From Brevundimonas sp. EYE_349 (lineage in GTDB: Bacteria; Pseudomonadota; Alphaproteobacteria; Caulobacterales; Caulobacteraceae), in NCBI RefSeq assembly GCF_023147505.1, contig NZ_JAHXPB010000001.1, positions 372,001-436,000 on the forward strand: a DNA stretch of 64,000 nucleotides, in the 5' to 3' direction. The translations under genes and the position numbers were made by a program. Below, piece after piece: positions 35,444 to 44,796 of the stretch. The notes beneath the pieces are model-generated. The model made no database searches. It worked only from the letters and a program-made list of their open reading frames with translations, and was not told the DNA's origin. The stretch's first letter is position 1, and the number at the start of each line of letters is the position of its first letter.

Positions 35444-35748
35444 TGAACGTCAAGGACCTGCAGGCCGACGTCCTGCGCATTTCCGACATCTATGCGGCCG
35501 AACACGACATCGACCGTGATCGGGACTGGGCGATGTTGAAGCTGCAGGAAGAATTGGGCGAACTGACCGCCGAGCATCTGCGCCTGACCGGCCGTGCGCG
35601 GGGAGCGCCCGATACCCACGCGCTGGGCGACGAGGCGGCGGACGTGCTCGGGATGTTGCTGATCTACTGCGCTCGATCAGGCGTCGATCTGGAGCAGGCC
35701 ATACAGCGCAAATGGCTGAAATGGCTGGAGCCGCAAGCCGCGCCCTAA
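35443..35748 (+). CDS. MazG-like nucleotide pyrophosphohydrolase
   Basis: A 101-aa all-alpha NTP pyrophosphatase-type protein. The helix motif LKLQEELGELTAEHLRLTG (the ExxE half) and GDEAADVLGMLLIYCARSGVDLE (ExxD half) give the metal-binding acidic set. The start overlaps the thyA stop (TGATG), so it is coupled to thymidylate synthesis and may hydrolyse non-canonical dNTPs. It overlaps the convergent membrane protein gene by four bases. Confidence 0.88.
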   Translation: MNVKDLQADVLRISDIYAAEHDIDRDRDWAMLKLQEELGELTAEHLRLTGRARGAPDTHALGDEAADVLGMLLIYCARSGVDLEQAIQRKWLKWLEPQAAP

Positions 35749-36332
35749 ACCTCCGGTGCAATCATGATCATCGGCTTCAGGCGCTGAACAAGGTCCTGGT
35801 CCGTCGTGATCCGATCCACCACGATGCGGTTCTTCATCATCCCCATCTGCATCGTGGCGCGGAAGGCGATCACCTCGCCGGGCGCGGCGATGAAGCCTTC
35901 CAGCGTCGGCTTGTTCTGCTTGCCGGCCAGGCCGCCGAACGCCATCGAAAGCTGGTGGCCGCCGGGCGCGACGGAGACGGCGGTGAAGCGCGGGCTCTTA
36001 AGCTGGGCCACGAACCGATCGTCCAGCGACAGATCCAGCCCCGCCGCCTTGCCCACGAAACCCTCGCGATAGACGATCAGCAGGGCCTGGTCGTGGGACT
36101 GGGGTCGGAACTCCAGCGTGGCCTGCTTCTGCTCCGGAGTCGCGGCCTTGCCCCGCTTCGTACCGACCAGATTGGCCATGATGTAGGCGGTGAACACGCC
36201 GAAGAAGGCGCCGGCCATGATTGGCAAAAACCCGGAACGCGCCCCCAGCGACGAGAAGAAGAACGCCAGGCCGAAGCTGACGGCGAAGCCGACCACCAAA
36301 CCGATGATGATGGAGGGGATATACTTGCTCAT
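35745..36332 (-). CDS. Hypothetical membrane-anchored protein, 195 aa
   Basis: Two N-terminal hydrophobic helices (IPSIIIGLVVGFAVSFGLAFFF and FLPIMAGAFFGVFTAYIMANLVG) are followed by a soluble domain of about 130 residues (YREGFVGKAAGLDLSLDDRFVAQLKSPRF is split over two segments). No family recognised. The ATG at 36332 is favoured over the one at 36350 because the hydrophobic helix then begins at residue 4. It lies between the thyA pair and folA, convergent to the former. Confidence 0.7.
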   Translation of the reverse strand: MSKYIPSIIIGLVVGFAVSFGLAFFFSSLGARSGFLPIMAGAFFGVFTAYIMANLVGTKRGKAATPEQKQATLEFRPQSHDQALLIVYREGFVGKAAGLDLSLDDRFVAQLKSPRFTAVSVAPGGHQLSMAFGGLAGKQNKPTLEGFIAAPGEVIAFRATMQMGMMKNRIVVDRITTDQDLVQRLKPMIMIAPEV

Positions 36333-36388
36333 GGCTGGGCTCGCGTTCATGGGTGGCCCACCTCAACGCAGCAGTACGGTCAAGGTTC

Positions 36389-36916
36389 TTGCCCCAGCCC
36401 ATCATCTCCCTGGTTGTCGCGCGTGGACGCAACGGCGTCATCGGTCGGGACGGCGACCTGCCCTGGCGGCTGCGCAGCGATCTGCAGCGCTTTAAGGCCA
36501 TCACCATGGGCAAGCCGTGCTTGATGGGGCGCAAGACCTGGGAGAGCCTGCCGCTGAAACCCCTGCCCGGCCGTCTGAACCTGGTCATGACCCGAGACGA
36601 ATCCTACGAGGCCGACGGCATGGCCAAGGGCGCCCTGGTCTGCTCCACCCTGGACGAAGCCATCGAGATCGGACGCGAAACGGCCCAGGACGACGGCGTG
36701 GACGAAATCTGCGTCATCGGCGGCACGGCCCTATTCGCGGCCGCCCTGCCCCGCGCCAAACGCCTTTACATCACCGAGGTCGACGCCGCCCCCGAAGGCG
36801 ACGCCGTCTTTCCCTCGTTCGACGAAACGGCGTGGGTCGAGGTATCGTCGGAGTCGCATCCGGCAGGCGACAAGGACGATCACGCCTTCACCTTCCGCAT
36901 TCTCGAACGTCGCTAG
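36389..36916 (+). CDS. folA: Dihydrofolate reductase
   Basis: Reduces dihydrofolate with NADPH. The motifs ISLVVARGRNGVIGRDGDLPWRL, MGRKTWESLP, VMTRD, and CVIGGTALFAAALPRAKRLYITEV are all present, with the active-site Asp near residue 29 (DLPW). The TTG at 36389 gives the usual N-terminus MPQPIISLVVA; a GTG at 36353 is in frame. It is the partner of thyA, 1 kb upstream. Confidence 0.93.
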   Translation: MPQPIISLVVARGRNGVIGRDGDLPWRLRSDLQRFKAITMGKPCLMGRKTWESLPLKPLPGRLNLVMTRDESYEADGMAKGALVCSTLDEAIEIGRETAQDDGVDEICVIGGTALFAAALPRAKRLYITEVDAAPEGDAVFPSFDETAWVEVSSESHPAGDKDDHAFTFRILERR

Positions 36917-36963
36917 GAGACTTCCATGTACGTGACACGACCAACGACCTGCCGGGCTTTCGC

Positions 36964-37245
36964 GTGACCCGCCACATCGGCCTGGTGCGCGGCGTAACGG
37001 TGCGTTCGCGCAATGCCATCTCGGACGCTATCGGCGGCGTGCAGTCCATGCTGGGCGGGCGCGTCGGCGCCTATGTCAAACTGGCCGAGGCCGGTCGCCA
37101 GGAGGCATACGACGAACTGGTCAAACACGCCGAGGCCCACGGCGCGAACGCCATCCTGGCCGTCCGCTATGACGCCACTGAGATCATGCCCGGCGTGACC
37201 GAGGTGTTGGCCTACGGCACGGGCGTCATCGTCGAGCCGGCCTGA
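36964..37245 (+). CDS. YbjQ/UPF0145-family protein, 5' end apparently frameshifted
   Basis: The body matches YbjQ-type proteins (RHIGLVRGVTVRSRNAISDAIGG, AEAHGANAILAVRYD, EVLAYGTGVIVEPA). The ATG at 36926, with a perfect AGGAG six bases upstream, opens MYVT in a different frame that stops at 36967. The in-frame codons after it (TNDLPGFRVTR) match the family N-terminus, so one base seems missing near 36937-36939. The coordinates give the longest intact frame from GTG 36964 (93 aa). Either an assembly error or a real inactivation. Confidence 0.75.
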   Translation: MTRHIGLVRGVTVRSRNAISDAIGGVQSMLGGRVGAYVKLAEAGRQEAYDELVKHAEAHGANAILAVRYDATEIMPGVTEVLAYGTGVIVEPA

Positions 37246-37267
37246 CCGGCTCGACGACGCTGAACGG

Positions 37268-38365
<1,098 letters not shown>

Positions 38366-38443
38366 TGGCTATCCTTGGCGATTGGCAGCACCCAAGGTGG
38401 CGAATAGGGTTGCCTTTGAAAACCCCCGGCCCGACGGATTTTT

Positions 38444-39511
38444 CTAAAGGTCGAGCGCAGAGGCCGTCGCCGCAGCGATGATGTCGAAACGGCTAGCCAC
38501 GTCGCCCAGGGGATCCGCCGCCGCCAACGGTCGTCCCGCATCGCCGGCCTGACGCAAGGCGGCGTCCAGCGGCAGGTCGCCCAGGAAGGGAATGGACAGC
38601 CGCTCCGCCTCGGCCTCTCCGCCGCCGCGACCGAAGACGTCGCCGCTCATATTCTCGATCAGGCCCAGGGTCGGCACGCCCACCTTCTGGAACAGGGTAT
38701 GCGCCCGTCGCGCATCGGCCAGGGCCACCTCCTGCGGGGTGGAGACGATCACCGCTCCGTCCAGCGGCGTCTTCTGGATCAGGGTCAGTTGAACATCGCC
38801 CGTGCCAGGCGGCAGGTCGATGACCAGGACGTCCAGCGGGGCCTCTGAAGTGCCCCACCGCGTTTGGCTCAGCATCTGGGTTATGGCCTGCGACGCCATG
38901 GGTCCGCGCCAGATCATGGCGTCGTCCATCCTGGTCAGCAGCCCGACCGACATGGCTTTCAGCCCATGCGCCTGATGCGGGATGATGGCGCCATCCTCAT
39001 AAGCCGGCTGACCGGAGACGCCCAGCATGGTCGGCAGCGACGGCCCATAGACATCGGCGTCCAGCACGCCGACCGACAGACCGCGACGCGACAGGGCGAC
39101 GGCCAGATTGACCGCGACCGTCGACTTTCCCACCCCGCCTTTCCCGCTGGCCACCGCCAGGACGCGCCGGACGTGGGCGGGACGATCTGTCGGAACGGGC
39201 GCCTTGGGCCGTCCCTGATCGACGGCCGCTTTCGACAGGCCGGCCGTGCGCGGCGCGGGCGCCGACGCCGCTTCCGCCGTCAGGATGACGGACACTCGCG
39301 CCATGCCAGGAATAGCCTTCAGCGCAGCCTCGGCCGCATCGCGCACCGGGGCGTAGGCGGCCGCCTGGCGACGATCGACCTCCAGCGCGAAACCCGCGCG
39401 GTCGTCGGTCACGACCAGGCCCTGGACAAGGCCGGCGGCGACCAGCCCCTGGCCCGACAAGGGGTCGATGACGGCGTCCAGAGCGGCGATGACGGCGGTG
39501 CGTTCGACCAA
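38444..39511 (-). CDS. mrp: Mrp/ApbC-type Fe-S cluster carrier P-loop ATPase
   Basis: The 355-aa protein has an N-terminal MIP18-like region (residues 1-90), then the deviant Walker A ASGKGGVGKSTVAVNLAVAL, switch DADVYGPSLPTMLG, and the DLPPGTGDVQLT motif. No CxxC pair is visible in the C-terminal part. The TTG at 39511 has GGAG with 6-base spacing. It is divergent from miaA with 75 bases between starts. Confidence 0.92.
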   Translation of the reverse strand: MVERTAVIAALDAVIDPLSGQGLVAAGLVQGLVVTDDRAGFALEVDRRQAAAYAPVRDAAEAALKAIPGMARVSVILTAEAASAPAPRTAGLSKAAVDQGRPKAPVPTDRPAHVRRVLAVASGKGGVGKSTVAVNLAVALSRRGLSVGVLDADVYGPSLPTMLGVSGQPAYEDGAIIPHQAHGLKAMSVGLLTRMDDAMIWRGPMASQAITQMLSQTRWGTSEAPLDVLVIDLPPGTGDVQLTLIQKTPLDGAVIVSTPQEVALADARRAHTLFQKVGVPTLGLIENMSGDVFGRGGGEAEAERLSIPFLGDLPLDAALRQAGDAGRPLAAADPLGDVASRFDIIAAATASALDL

Positions 39512-39586
39512 GACGATCTCCCAGAAGGCTTGCAGGCGATAAGGCGCGCGTTCTATCGCCGTCCAAGCCCTGCCGCGAGCCTCGAT

Positions 39587-40468
39587 TTGCCCAAACCGCC
39601 ATCCGTCACCTTGCTCGCCGGCCCCACTGCGTCCGGCAAATCCGCGTGGGCGTTGAAGATGGCGCTCGAAACCGGCGCGGTGATCATCAACGCCGACAGC
39701 CAGCAACTCTACGCCGACCTGCGCATACTGACGGCCCGCCCCTCGCCCGAGCATGAGGCGCTGGTCGACCATCGGCTGTATGGCGTGGTCGATGCGGCCG
39801 AGGCCTGGTCGGTCGGCAAATGGAGCCGCGCCGTTCTCGATCTGCTGGCCGAACTGCGCGACGAAGGCCGTCCGGCCATCCTGGTCGGCGGCACTGGCCT
39901 CTACTTCATGGCGCTGACGCGCGGTCTGGCCGAGATTCCCCCGGTGCCGTCATCGGTGCGTGACAGGACCGAGGCAGACTATCTGCAGGACGGCGAGGCC
40001 GCCTTCCGCCAGCGATTGGCCGAGGTCGATCCGGCCTCCGCGCTCGCCATCGAACAGGGCGACCGCCAGCGGCTGGTGCGGGCCATGAGCGTCCATGCCG
40101 CCACGGGCCGCACCATCAGCGCCTGGAAGGCGGAGACCCGGCCCCTCCTGTCGCCAAGCGACTGGACCGGCCTGGTGATCGAACCTGAGCGGGCGCGGCT
40201 TTACGAAAACTGCGACCGCCGCGTGGACCAGATGATGGACGAAAGCGTGCTGACAGAGATTCGGGCCCTGATGCAGCGAAACCTGGACCCCACGCTGCCC
40301 GTGATGAAGGCTGTCGGTCTGCGGGAACTGACCGCGCATCTATCGGGCGAAACCGACATCTCGACCGCCGTCGCCGCCCTGAAGCAGGCGACCCGAAATT
40401 ACGCCAAGCGCCAGTTGACCTGGTTCCGAAACCAGACCGCGGAATGGTCGCGAATCCAAGGCCCTTAG
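39587..40468 (+). CDS. miaA: tRNA dimethylallyltransferase
   Basis: Adds isopentenyl to A37 of tRNAs reading UNN codons. Motifs: LAGPTASGKSAWALKMA (P-loop), NADSQQLYADLRILTARP, LVGGTGLYFMALTRGLAEIP, and KQATRNYAKRQLTWFRNQ at the C-terminus. Length is 293 aa. No ATG fits; TTG 39587 gives MPKPPSVTLLAGPTASGK, the usual start. ssrA lies directly downstream. Confidence 0.94.
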   Translation: MPKPPSVTLLAGPTASGKSAWALKMALETGAVIINADSQQLYADLRILTARPSPEHEALVDHRLYGVVDAAEAWSVGKWSRAVLDLLAELRDEGRPAILVGGTGLYFMALTRGLAEIPPVPSSVRDRTEADYLQDGEAAFRQRLAEVDPASALAIEQGDRQRLVRAMSVHAATGRTISAWKAETRPLLSPSDWTGLVIEPERARLYENCDRRVDQMMDESVLTEIRALMQRNLDPTLPVMKAVGLRELTAHLSGETDISTAVAALKQATRNYAKRQLTWFRNQTAEWSRIQGP

Positions 40469-40511
40469 ACAACGCGCTTGGAAAGCGTCCGCCATCGCCC
40501 TATATTAGAAC

Positions 40512-40845
40512 CGTCCGGTTTCGGCCGGACTATGGCGATAAACGCGCTTGTAATAAGCGGACCGGACCCGGGTGCGATTCCCGGCGGCTCCACCAACTTT
40601 CTCCCCGCGTTATCGGCGGAGGCGACATGGGGCCGACTAGCATCGACGGACGTGTAAAGAGGATTGCTTTCGCTCGTCCTGGCCCACCGTATCGGGCCAT
40701 TTTCTAACTGCGAACGATAACTTCGCTGGAGAAGTCGCTCTCGCCGCGTAATGCGGTTCGGGTGATTTCGAACCTTAAGTCCTAGGGGTTCAGATCCTTG
40801 GGCGGGGCCTGTCGGGAGCCTGGCAACAGAATCCCGGCGCTTTAC
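40512..40845 (+). ncRNA. ssrA: Two-piece (circularly permuted) tmRNA
   Basis: The acceptor segment comes first and ends in the T-arm and CCA (GGGTGCGATTCCCGGCGGCTCCACCA split here; CCA at 40593-40595). A spacer of about 33 bases precedes the coding segment, which starts GGGGCCGACTAGC at 40629; GGGGCCG pairs with CGGCTCC of the acceptor piece. The tag frame at 40710-40751 reads ANDNFAGEVALAA then TAA, close to the Caulobacter tag. The outer ends are approximate. This layout is known from alphaproteobacteria. Confidence 0.9.
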
Positions 40846-40909
40846 CGTAATGACATCTATCGTCCGCGCCCCAGCGCCGCTATCAGTCGCGCTCTGTTGC
40901 GAGGTGACG

Positions 40910-41383
40910 ATGAGCGACCAGACCCCTCCGGTCGATGAGATGCAGTATGAGCGGCTGGCGCACGAGGCCCTTCGTGGCGTCATGCGCGCGGCGTTGGAAC
41001 GGGTGCTGTCTGACGGCCTGCCCGGCGCACATCATTTCTACATCACCTTCAAGACCCGCGCTCCGGGCGTCAGCGTCGCCCCCGATATCCTGGCGAAATA
41101 CCCCGACGAGATGACGGTCGTTTTGCAGCATCAGTACGAGGACCTGCGCGTCGAGGCGGACAAGTTCTCCGTCAAGCTGCGCTTTGGCGGCATGCCCAAG
41201 AGCCTGGTCATCCCCTATTCGGCCGTCACCCGCTTCTACGATCCCAGCGTGCAGTTCCTGCTGCAGTTCGAGGAGCCGGAGATCGTCGAGGTGGTCGAGG
41301 AAACGCCGGCCCCGCCCCACGACCCGTCGCCCGCTTCGGATGGCCCCAAGGTCGTCTCGCTGGACCAGTTTCGCAAGAAATAG
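40910..41383 (+). CDS. sspB: ClpXP adaptor protein SspB
   Basis: Delivers ssrA-tagged proteins to ClpXP. The 157-aa alpha-type SspB has the N-terminal QYERLAHEALRGVMRAALERVL, HFYITFKTRAPGVSV, and FSVKLRFGGMPKSLVIPYSAVTRFYDPSV. A C-terminal flexible tail ends in KVVSLDQFRKK, the ClpX-binding module. The ATG at 40910 follows GAGG by 5 bases. It sits just after ssrA, whose tag it reads. Confidence 0.93.
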   Translation: MSDQTPPVDEMQYERLAHEALRGVMRAALERVLSDGLPGAHHFYITFKTRAPGVSVAPDILAKYPDEMTVVLQHQYEDLRVEADKFSVKLRFGGMPKSLVIPYSAVTRFYDPSVQFLLQFEEPEIVEVVEETPAPPHDPSPASDGPKVVSLDQFRKK

Positions 41384-41386
41384 GCG

Positions 41387-41767
41387 TCAGGGCCGACGCG
41401 GATAGGAGCGGATCACGATCCGCTCTCTGTCGCCCTCGTGCCGCTCGACCAGAAGCCGTGCGACCTGAGCGTCGTCGTGGAACAGATAGCCCTTGATCGA
41501 ATCCAGCAGCGCCTTGGCCAGATTGTCCAGGTCCATCCACGGCGGTTCGCCGACATGCTCCATGCGGATTTCCACGACATGGTCGCCCCAGGAAGGCCGC
41601 GCGCCGCGCCACTCCTTGCGCATGAACTCATAGACCAGCGGCTTGTAGTATTTGGCCTGGGTCGTCAGGCCGTCGATCACGATCTCGACCGCGTCGCCGT
41701 CTTCGCGCGCCCTGACCTTGCCGGTCCCGATCCAACCGGCGGTCAAGGGCGTAGGCCCGCCGTGCAA
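41387..41767 (-). CDS. RusA-like endonuclease domain protein
   Basis: The 126-aa protein contains the RusA-type acidic motif PPWMDLDNLAKALLDSIKGYLFHDD, followed by ARLLVERHEGDRERIVI. These give the three Asp residues used for metal binding in Holliday junction resolvases. It is a chromosomal, non-prophage copy with no phage neighbours. The start TTG 41767 lies inside the 3' end of the peptidylprolyl isomerase gene; TTG 41746 would nearly remove this overlap. Confidence 0.8.
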   Translation of the reverse strand: MHGGPTPLTAGWIGTGKVRAREDGDAVEIVIDGLTTQAKYYKPLVYEFMRKEWRGARPSWGDHVVEIRMEHVGEPPWMDLDNLAKALLDSIKGYLFHDDAQVARLLVERHEGDRERIVIRSYPRRP

Positions 41768-42372
41768 ACCTTGGGCGAAGGGTCCAGAAGTCGAGCCGAG
41801 CGGATGGCGACAGGCGGGATCAATCGTTCTTGGGCGTCGGCTGGCATCTTTTGTATTCGCCGCGCGACATCAAACCCCTGGATCACCTTACCAAAGGCGG
41901 CGAAACCCTGACCATCGGGATTACGCATCCCGCCAAAGTCGAGACTGGGCGTATCCTCGATCACGATGAAGAAACTGGAGGTGGCTGTGTCCGGCCCATC
42001 ACGCGCCATCGACAGGGTTCCGGCGGTGTGGCGCAGGCCGGTGTCTCGCGTTCGCTCCAGCACGATGGGCGGACGCGAGTCGTCGTCACTGCCGCGCGGG
42101 GTCGCCGCCTGGATCACATCGATGGGGTGGGGATTGGCGGTATTGGTCGACCGGACGACGGTGCGGAAGAAACTGCCGCCGTCATAGTCCCCGAAGACGA
42201 CATAGCCGATGAAGTTGCAGGCCGTCACCGGCGCCGCCGCGGCATCCAGCGCCAACACGATCCCACCGGCAGACGTCTCCAGGGCCACGCGGGGACGCTG
42301 TGGATCGACCTGGGTCGTCGCACAGCCTGCGAGCGCCAGCAGCGCCGCAGCCGCCATCGCCTCTCGCCTCAT
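41743..42372 (-). CDS. Lipoprotein cyclophilin-type peptidylprolyl isomerase
   Basis: The 209-aa protein has a lipobox signal (AAAALLALAGCATT; lipidated Cys near residue 17) and one cyclophilin domain: FIGYVVFGDYDGGSFFRTV, GTLSMARDGPDTATSSFFIVIED, and GFAAFGKVIQGFDVARRIQ. Several canonical active-site positions are replaced, so isomerase activity is uncertain. It is envelope-anchored. Overlap with the RusA-like gene suggests co-transcription. Confidence 0.85.
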   Translation of the reverse strand: MRREAMAAAALLALAGCATTQVDPQRPRVALETSAGGIVLALDAAAAPVTACNFIGYVVFGDYDGGSFFRTVVRSTNTANPHPIDVIQAATPRGSDDDSRPPIVLERTRDTGLRHTAGTLSMARDGPDTATSSFFIVIEDTPSLDFGGMRNPDGQGFAAFGKVIQGFDVARRIQKMPADAQERLIPPVAIRSARLLDPSPKVCTAGLRP

Positions 42373-42459
42373 GGCCGTCCCCTCGCCTTGCCCTGCATGA
42401 CGACCGTGCTACACCGCCGCGCAACCCATCGCCACGCCTGACAGACGAGATTTCCGCCC

Positions 42460-43851
42460 ATGAGCAACGTCCGTATCGAAACCGACACTTTCGGCCCCAT
42501 CGAGGTCGCCGCTGATCGTTACTGGGGCGCCCAGGCGCAGCGTTCGCTGGGCAACTTCAAGATCGGCTGGGAAAAACAGCCCCTGCCAGTCGTGCGCGCG
42601 CTCGGCATCGTCAAACGGGCGGCCGCCGAAACCAACCGCGACCTGGGCAAGCTGGACCCCGCCCTGGCGGAAGCCATAGTCAAGGCCGCCAACGAGGTCA
42701 TCGAAGGTAAGTTGAACGACCACTTCCCGCTGGTCGTCTGGCAGACGGGTTCGGGCACCCAGTCGAACATGAACGCCAACGAGGTGATCTCGAACCGCGC
42801 CATCGAGATCCTGGGCGGCGAGATGGGCTCCAAGAAGCCGGTCCACCCCAACGACCACGTGAACATGAGCCAGTCGTCCAACGACACCTATCCCACGGCC
42901 ATGCACGTCGCCTGCGCCGAACAGGTGGTCAACGACCTGCTGCCCGCGCTGAAGCACCTGCACGCTGCGCTGGACGCCAAGGCCAAAGCCTGGGCCCACA
43001 TCATCAAGATCGGCCGCACCCACACCCAGGACGCGACCCCCCTGACGCTGGGTCAGGAGTTCGGCGGCTATGCCCAGCAGGTCGAGAACGGAATCAAGCG
43101 CATCGAACAGACCCTGCCCGCGCTTATGGAACTGGCCCAGGGCGGCACCGCCGTCGGCACGGGCCTGAACGCCCCCATCGGTTTCGCTGAAAAGGTCGCC
43201 GCCCAGATCGCCGAGATCACCGGCCTGCCCTTCACCACGGCGCCGAACAAGTTCGAGGCCCTGGCCGCCCACGACGCCATGGTCTTCAGCCACGGCGCCA
43301 TCAACACGGTCGCCGCCTCCCTGTTCAAGATCGCCAACGACATCCGCTTCCTGGGCTCCGGCCCGCGTTCGGGTCTGGGCGAACTGGCCCTGCCGGAGAA
43401 CGAGCCGGGTTCGTCGATCATGCCGGGCAAGGTCAACCCGACCCAGTGCGAAGCCCTGACCCAGGTCTGCGTCCAGGTGTTCGGCAACAACGCCGCCCTG
43501 ACCTTCGCCGGATCGCAGGGCCACTTCGAACTGAACGTCTATAACCCCGTGATGGCCTACAACTTCCTGCAGTCGGTGCGTCTGGTCGCCGATGCGGCCA
43601 TCAGCTTCACCGACAACTGCGTCGTCGGCATAGAGGCGCGTGAGGATAATATCGCGCGCGGCCTGAACAACTCGCTGATGCTGGTCACGGCGCTGAACGG
43701 CAAGCTGGGCTATGACATCTGCGCCAAGATCGCCAAGACGGCGCACAAGAACAGCACCACCCTGCGCGAAGAAGCCGTAGGCGGCGGCTATCTGACCGAC
43801 GCCGAGTTCGACGAGGCCGTCCGTCCCGAGAAGATGATTTCCCCGGGCTGA
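42460..43851 (+). CDS. fumC: Fumarate hydratase, class II
   Basis: Converts fumarate to malate in the TCA cycle. The 463-aa protein has [15 protein letters not shown], the substrate-binding [17 protein letters not shown] with catalytic His, and the superfamily signature [13 protein letters not shown] with catalytic Ser. The N-terminus starts with [10 protein letters not shown]. It stands alone and is followed by a strong terminator. Confidence 0.97.
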   Translation: MSNVRIETDTFGPIEVAADRYWGAQAQRSLGNFKIGWEKQPLPVVRALGIVKRAAAETNRDLGKLDPALAEAIVKAANEVIEGKLNDHFPLVVWQTGSGTQSNMNANEVISNRAIEILGGEMGSKKPVHPNDHVNMSQSSNDTYPTAMHVACAEQVVNDLLPALKHLHAALDAKAKAWAHIIKIGRTHTQDATPLTLGQEFGGYAQQVENGIKRIEQTLPALMELAQGGTAVGTGLNAPIGFAEKVAAQIAEITGLPFTTAPNKFEALAAHDAMVFSHGAINTVAASLFKIANDIRFLGSGPRSGLGELALPENEPGSSIMPGKVNPTQCEALTQVCVQVFGNNAALTFAGSQGHFELNVYNPVMAYNFLQSVRLVADAAISFTDNCVVGIEAREDNIARGLNNSLMLVTALNGKLGYDICAKIAKTAHKNSTTLREEAVGGGYLTDAEFDEAVRPEKMISPG

Positions 43852-43875
43852 GCCTCGAGACAGACCCATAAGGAC

Positions 43876-43913
43876 ACGGCCGGTTCTCGCAGGAGAACCG
43901 GCCGTTTTCGTTT
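43876..43913 (+). terminator. Rho-independent terminator after fumC
   Basis: A perfect 13-bp stem ACGGCCGGTTCTC / GAGAACCGGCCGT (43876-43888 and 43893-43905) with loop GCAG is followed by TTTCGTTTC. It lies 24 bases after the fumC stop. Confidence 0.88.
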
Positions 43914-43922
43914 CTGCAGCGA

Positions 43923-44309
43923 CTAAGGCTTGTCGCGGATCGTGCGCCCGACCGGCGCCAGCGCCAGCTTGGCCAGTTCCAAATCTTTCAGAGCGAACGG
44001 AATGCCGATGATCGAAACGAACTCGGCGACCGCGATCATCAGATGAGACAGGGCGATGTACCAACCCGCGAACACGAACCAGATCACGTTCAGCACCACG
44101 CCCAAACACCCGGCCACAGGGTGCGCCTCCTGCCAGACGATCTCGCGGCCAAACGGCCAAGACGAGTAGCCGGCGATACGCCAAGCCGCGAAGGTCCACG
44201 GCAGACCAACCACGGTCAACGCCAGGATCGCGCCGCCAAGCAACCACAGCAGGCCCGACAGCCAGCCCCCGAACACGAACCACAGAATATTCAGGATCAA
44301 TCGGATCAC
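43923..44309 (-). CDS. YccF-domain inner-membrane protein
   Basis: A 128-aa protein with two copies of the YccF domain, each beginning LNxxWFVFxGW: NILWFVFGGWLSGLLW at residue about 7 and NVIWFVFAGWYIALSH at about 74. Each is followed by a GLPWTFAAWRIA or GIPFALKDLELA segment. Four membrane helices are predicted. Function unknown. Confidence 0.9.
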   Translation of the reverse strand: MIRLILNILWFVFGGWLSGLLWLLGGAILALTVVGLPWTFAAWRIAGYSSWPFGREIVWQEAHPVAGCLGVVLNVIWFVFAGWYIALSHLMIAVAEFVSIIGIPFALKDLELAKLALAPVGRTIRDKP

Positions 44310-44349
44310 GGGGCGGCTCCAGCATGGCGGTTCTGCATGGCGAGATACC

Positions 44350-44377
44350 GAAAAGGCCCCGCCGGTGACAGCGGGGC
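44350..44377 (-). terminator. Terminator after the DUF2171 gene
   Basis: On the minus strand, the stem GGCCCCGC / GCGGGGCC (44377-44370 and 44361-44354) is followed by TTTT. It lies 27 bases after the DUF2171 stop on the same strand. Confidence 0.75.
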
Positions 44378-44404
44378 CTCCATCCGTAACGCCTTCCTTG
44401 ACGT

Positions 44405-44644
44405 CTAGTGCGGCTTTTCCGACCAGCGCGACTTGGCCTCGTCCTTGGTCAGGGTCAGATGGACGTGTTTGTCATCGACGCTGGCGACCCAGCTGACGGG
44501 GATCAAATGGTGTTTGAAACCCCCGGCCAAATCCATCTTCGCCAGTTCGATCTGGTCGCCGAGCACGTGGTCCACGCGACCGACATGACCGCCGTCCGAA
44601 CCGACGACTTCCAGATGTTCCTTGATGAGTGAAACGTCGACCAT
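44405..44644 (-). CDS. DUF2171 / PRC-barrel-like protein, 79 aa
   Basis: A small beta-barrel-type protein with VVGSDGGHVGRVDHVLGDQIEL and HLIPVSWVASVDDKHVHLT, matching DUF2171. The family is common in Caulobacteraceae; function unknown. It has its own terminator; 44645-44796 upstream holds its promoter and that of the divergent patatin gene, nothing else. Confidence 0.85.
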   Translation of the reverse strand: MVDVSLIKEHLEVVGSDGGHVGRVDHVLGDQIELAKMDLAGGFKHHLIPVSWVASVDDKHVHLTLTKDEAKSRWSEKPH

Positions 44645-44796
44645 GGTGTCTCCAATACAGGGTTTGTCCTGTCTGCGAGAACGTGAGCCTCCTGCCGGGG
44701 TTTCAAACGGCGACGCTTAGGAATGCGCCTTGTCTCTGGCGGCCGGAACCGTGACGCTGTATGTGACGGGCGTTCATACACACTGGAACTGAGCGA

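Noticed and set aside
42409..44325. 638-aa open frame on the minus strand across fumC
   Set aside because: Antisense shadow of fumC caused by high third-position GC; low-complexity G/V/D/H/Q-rich text without any domain.
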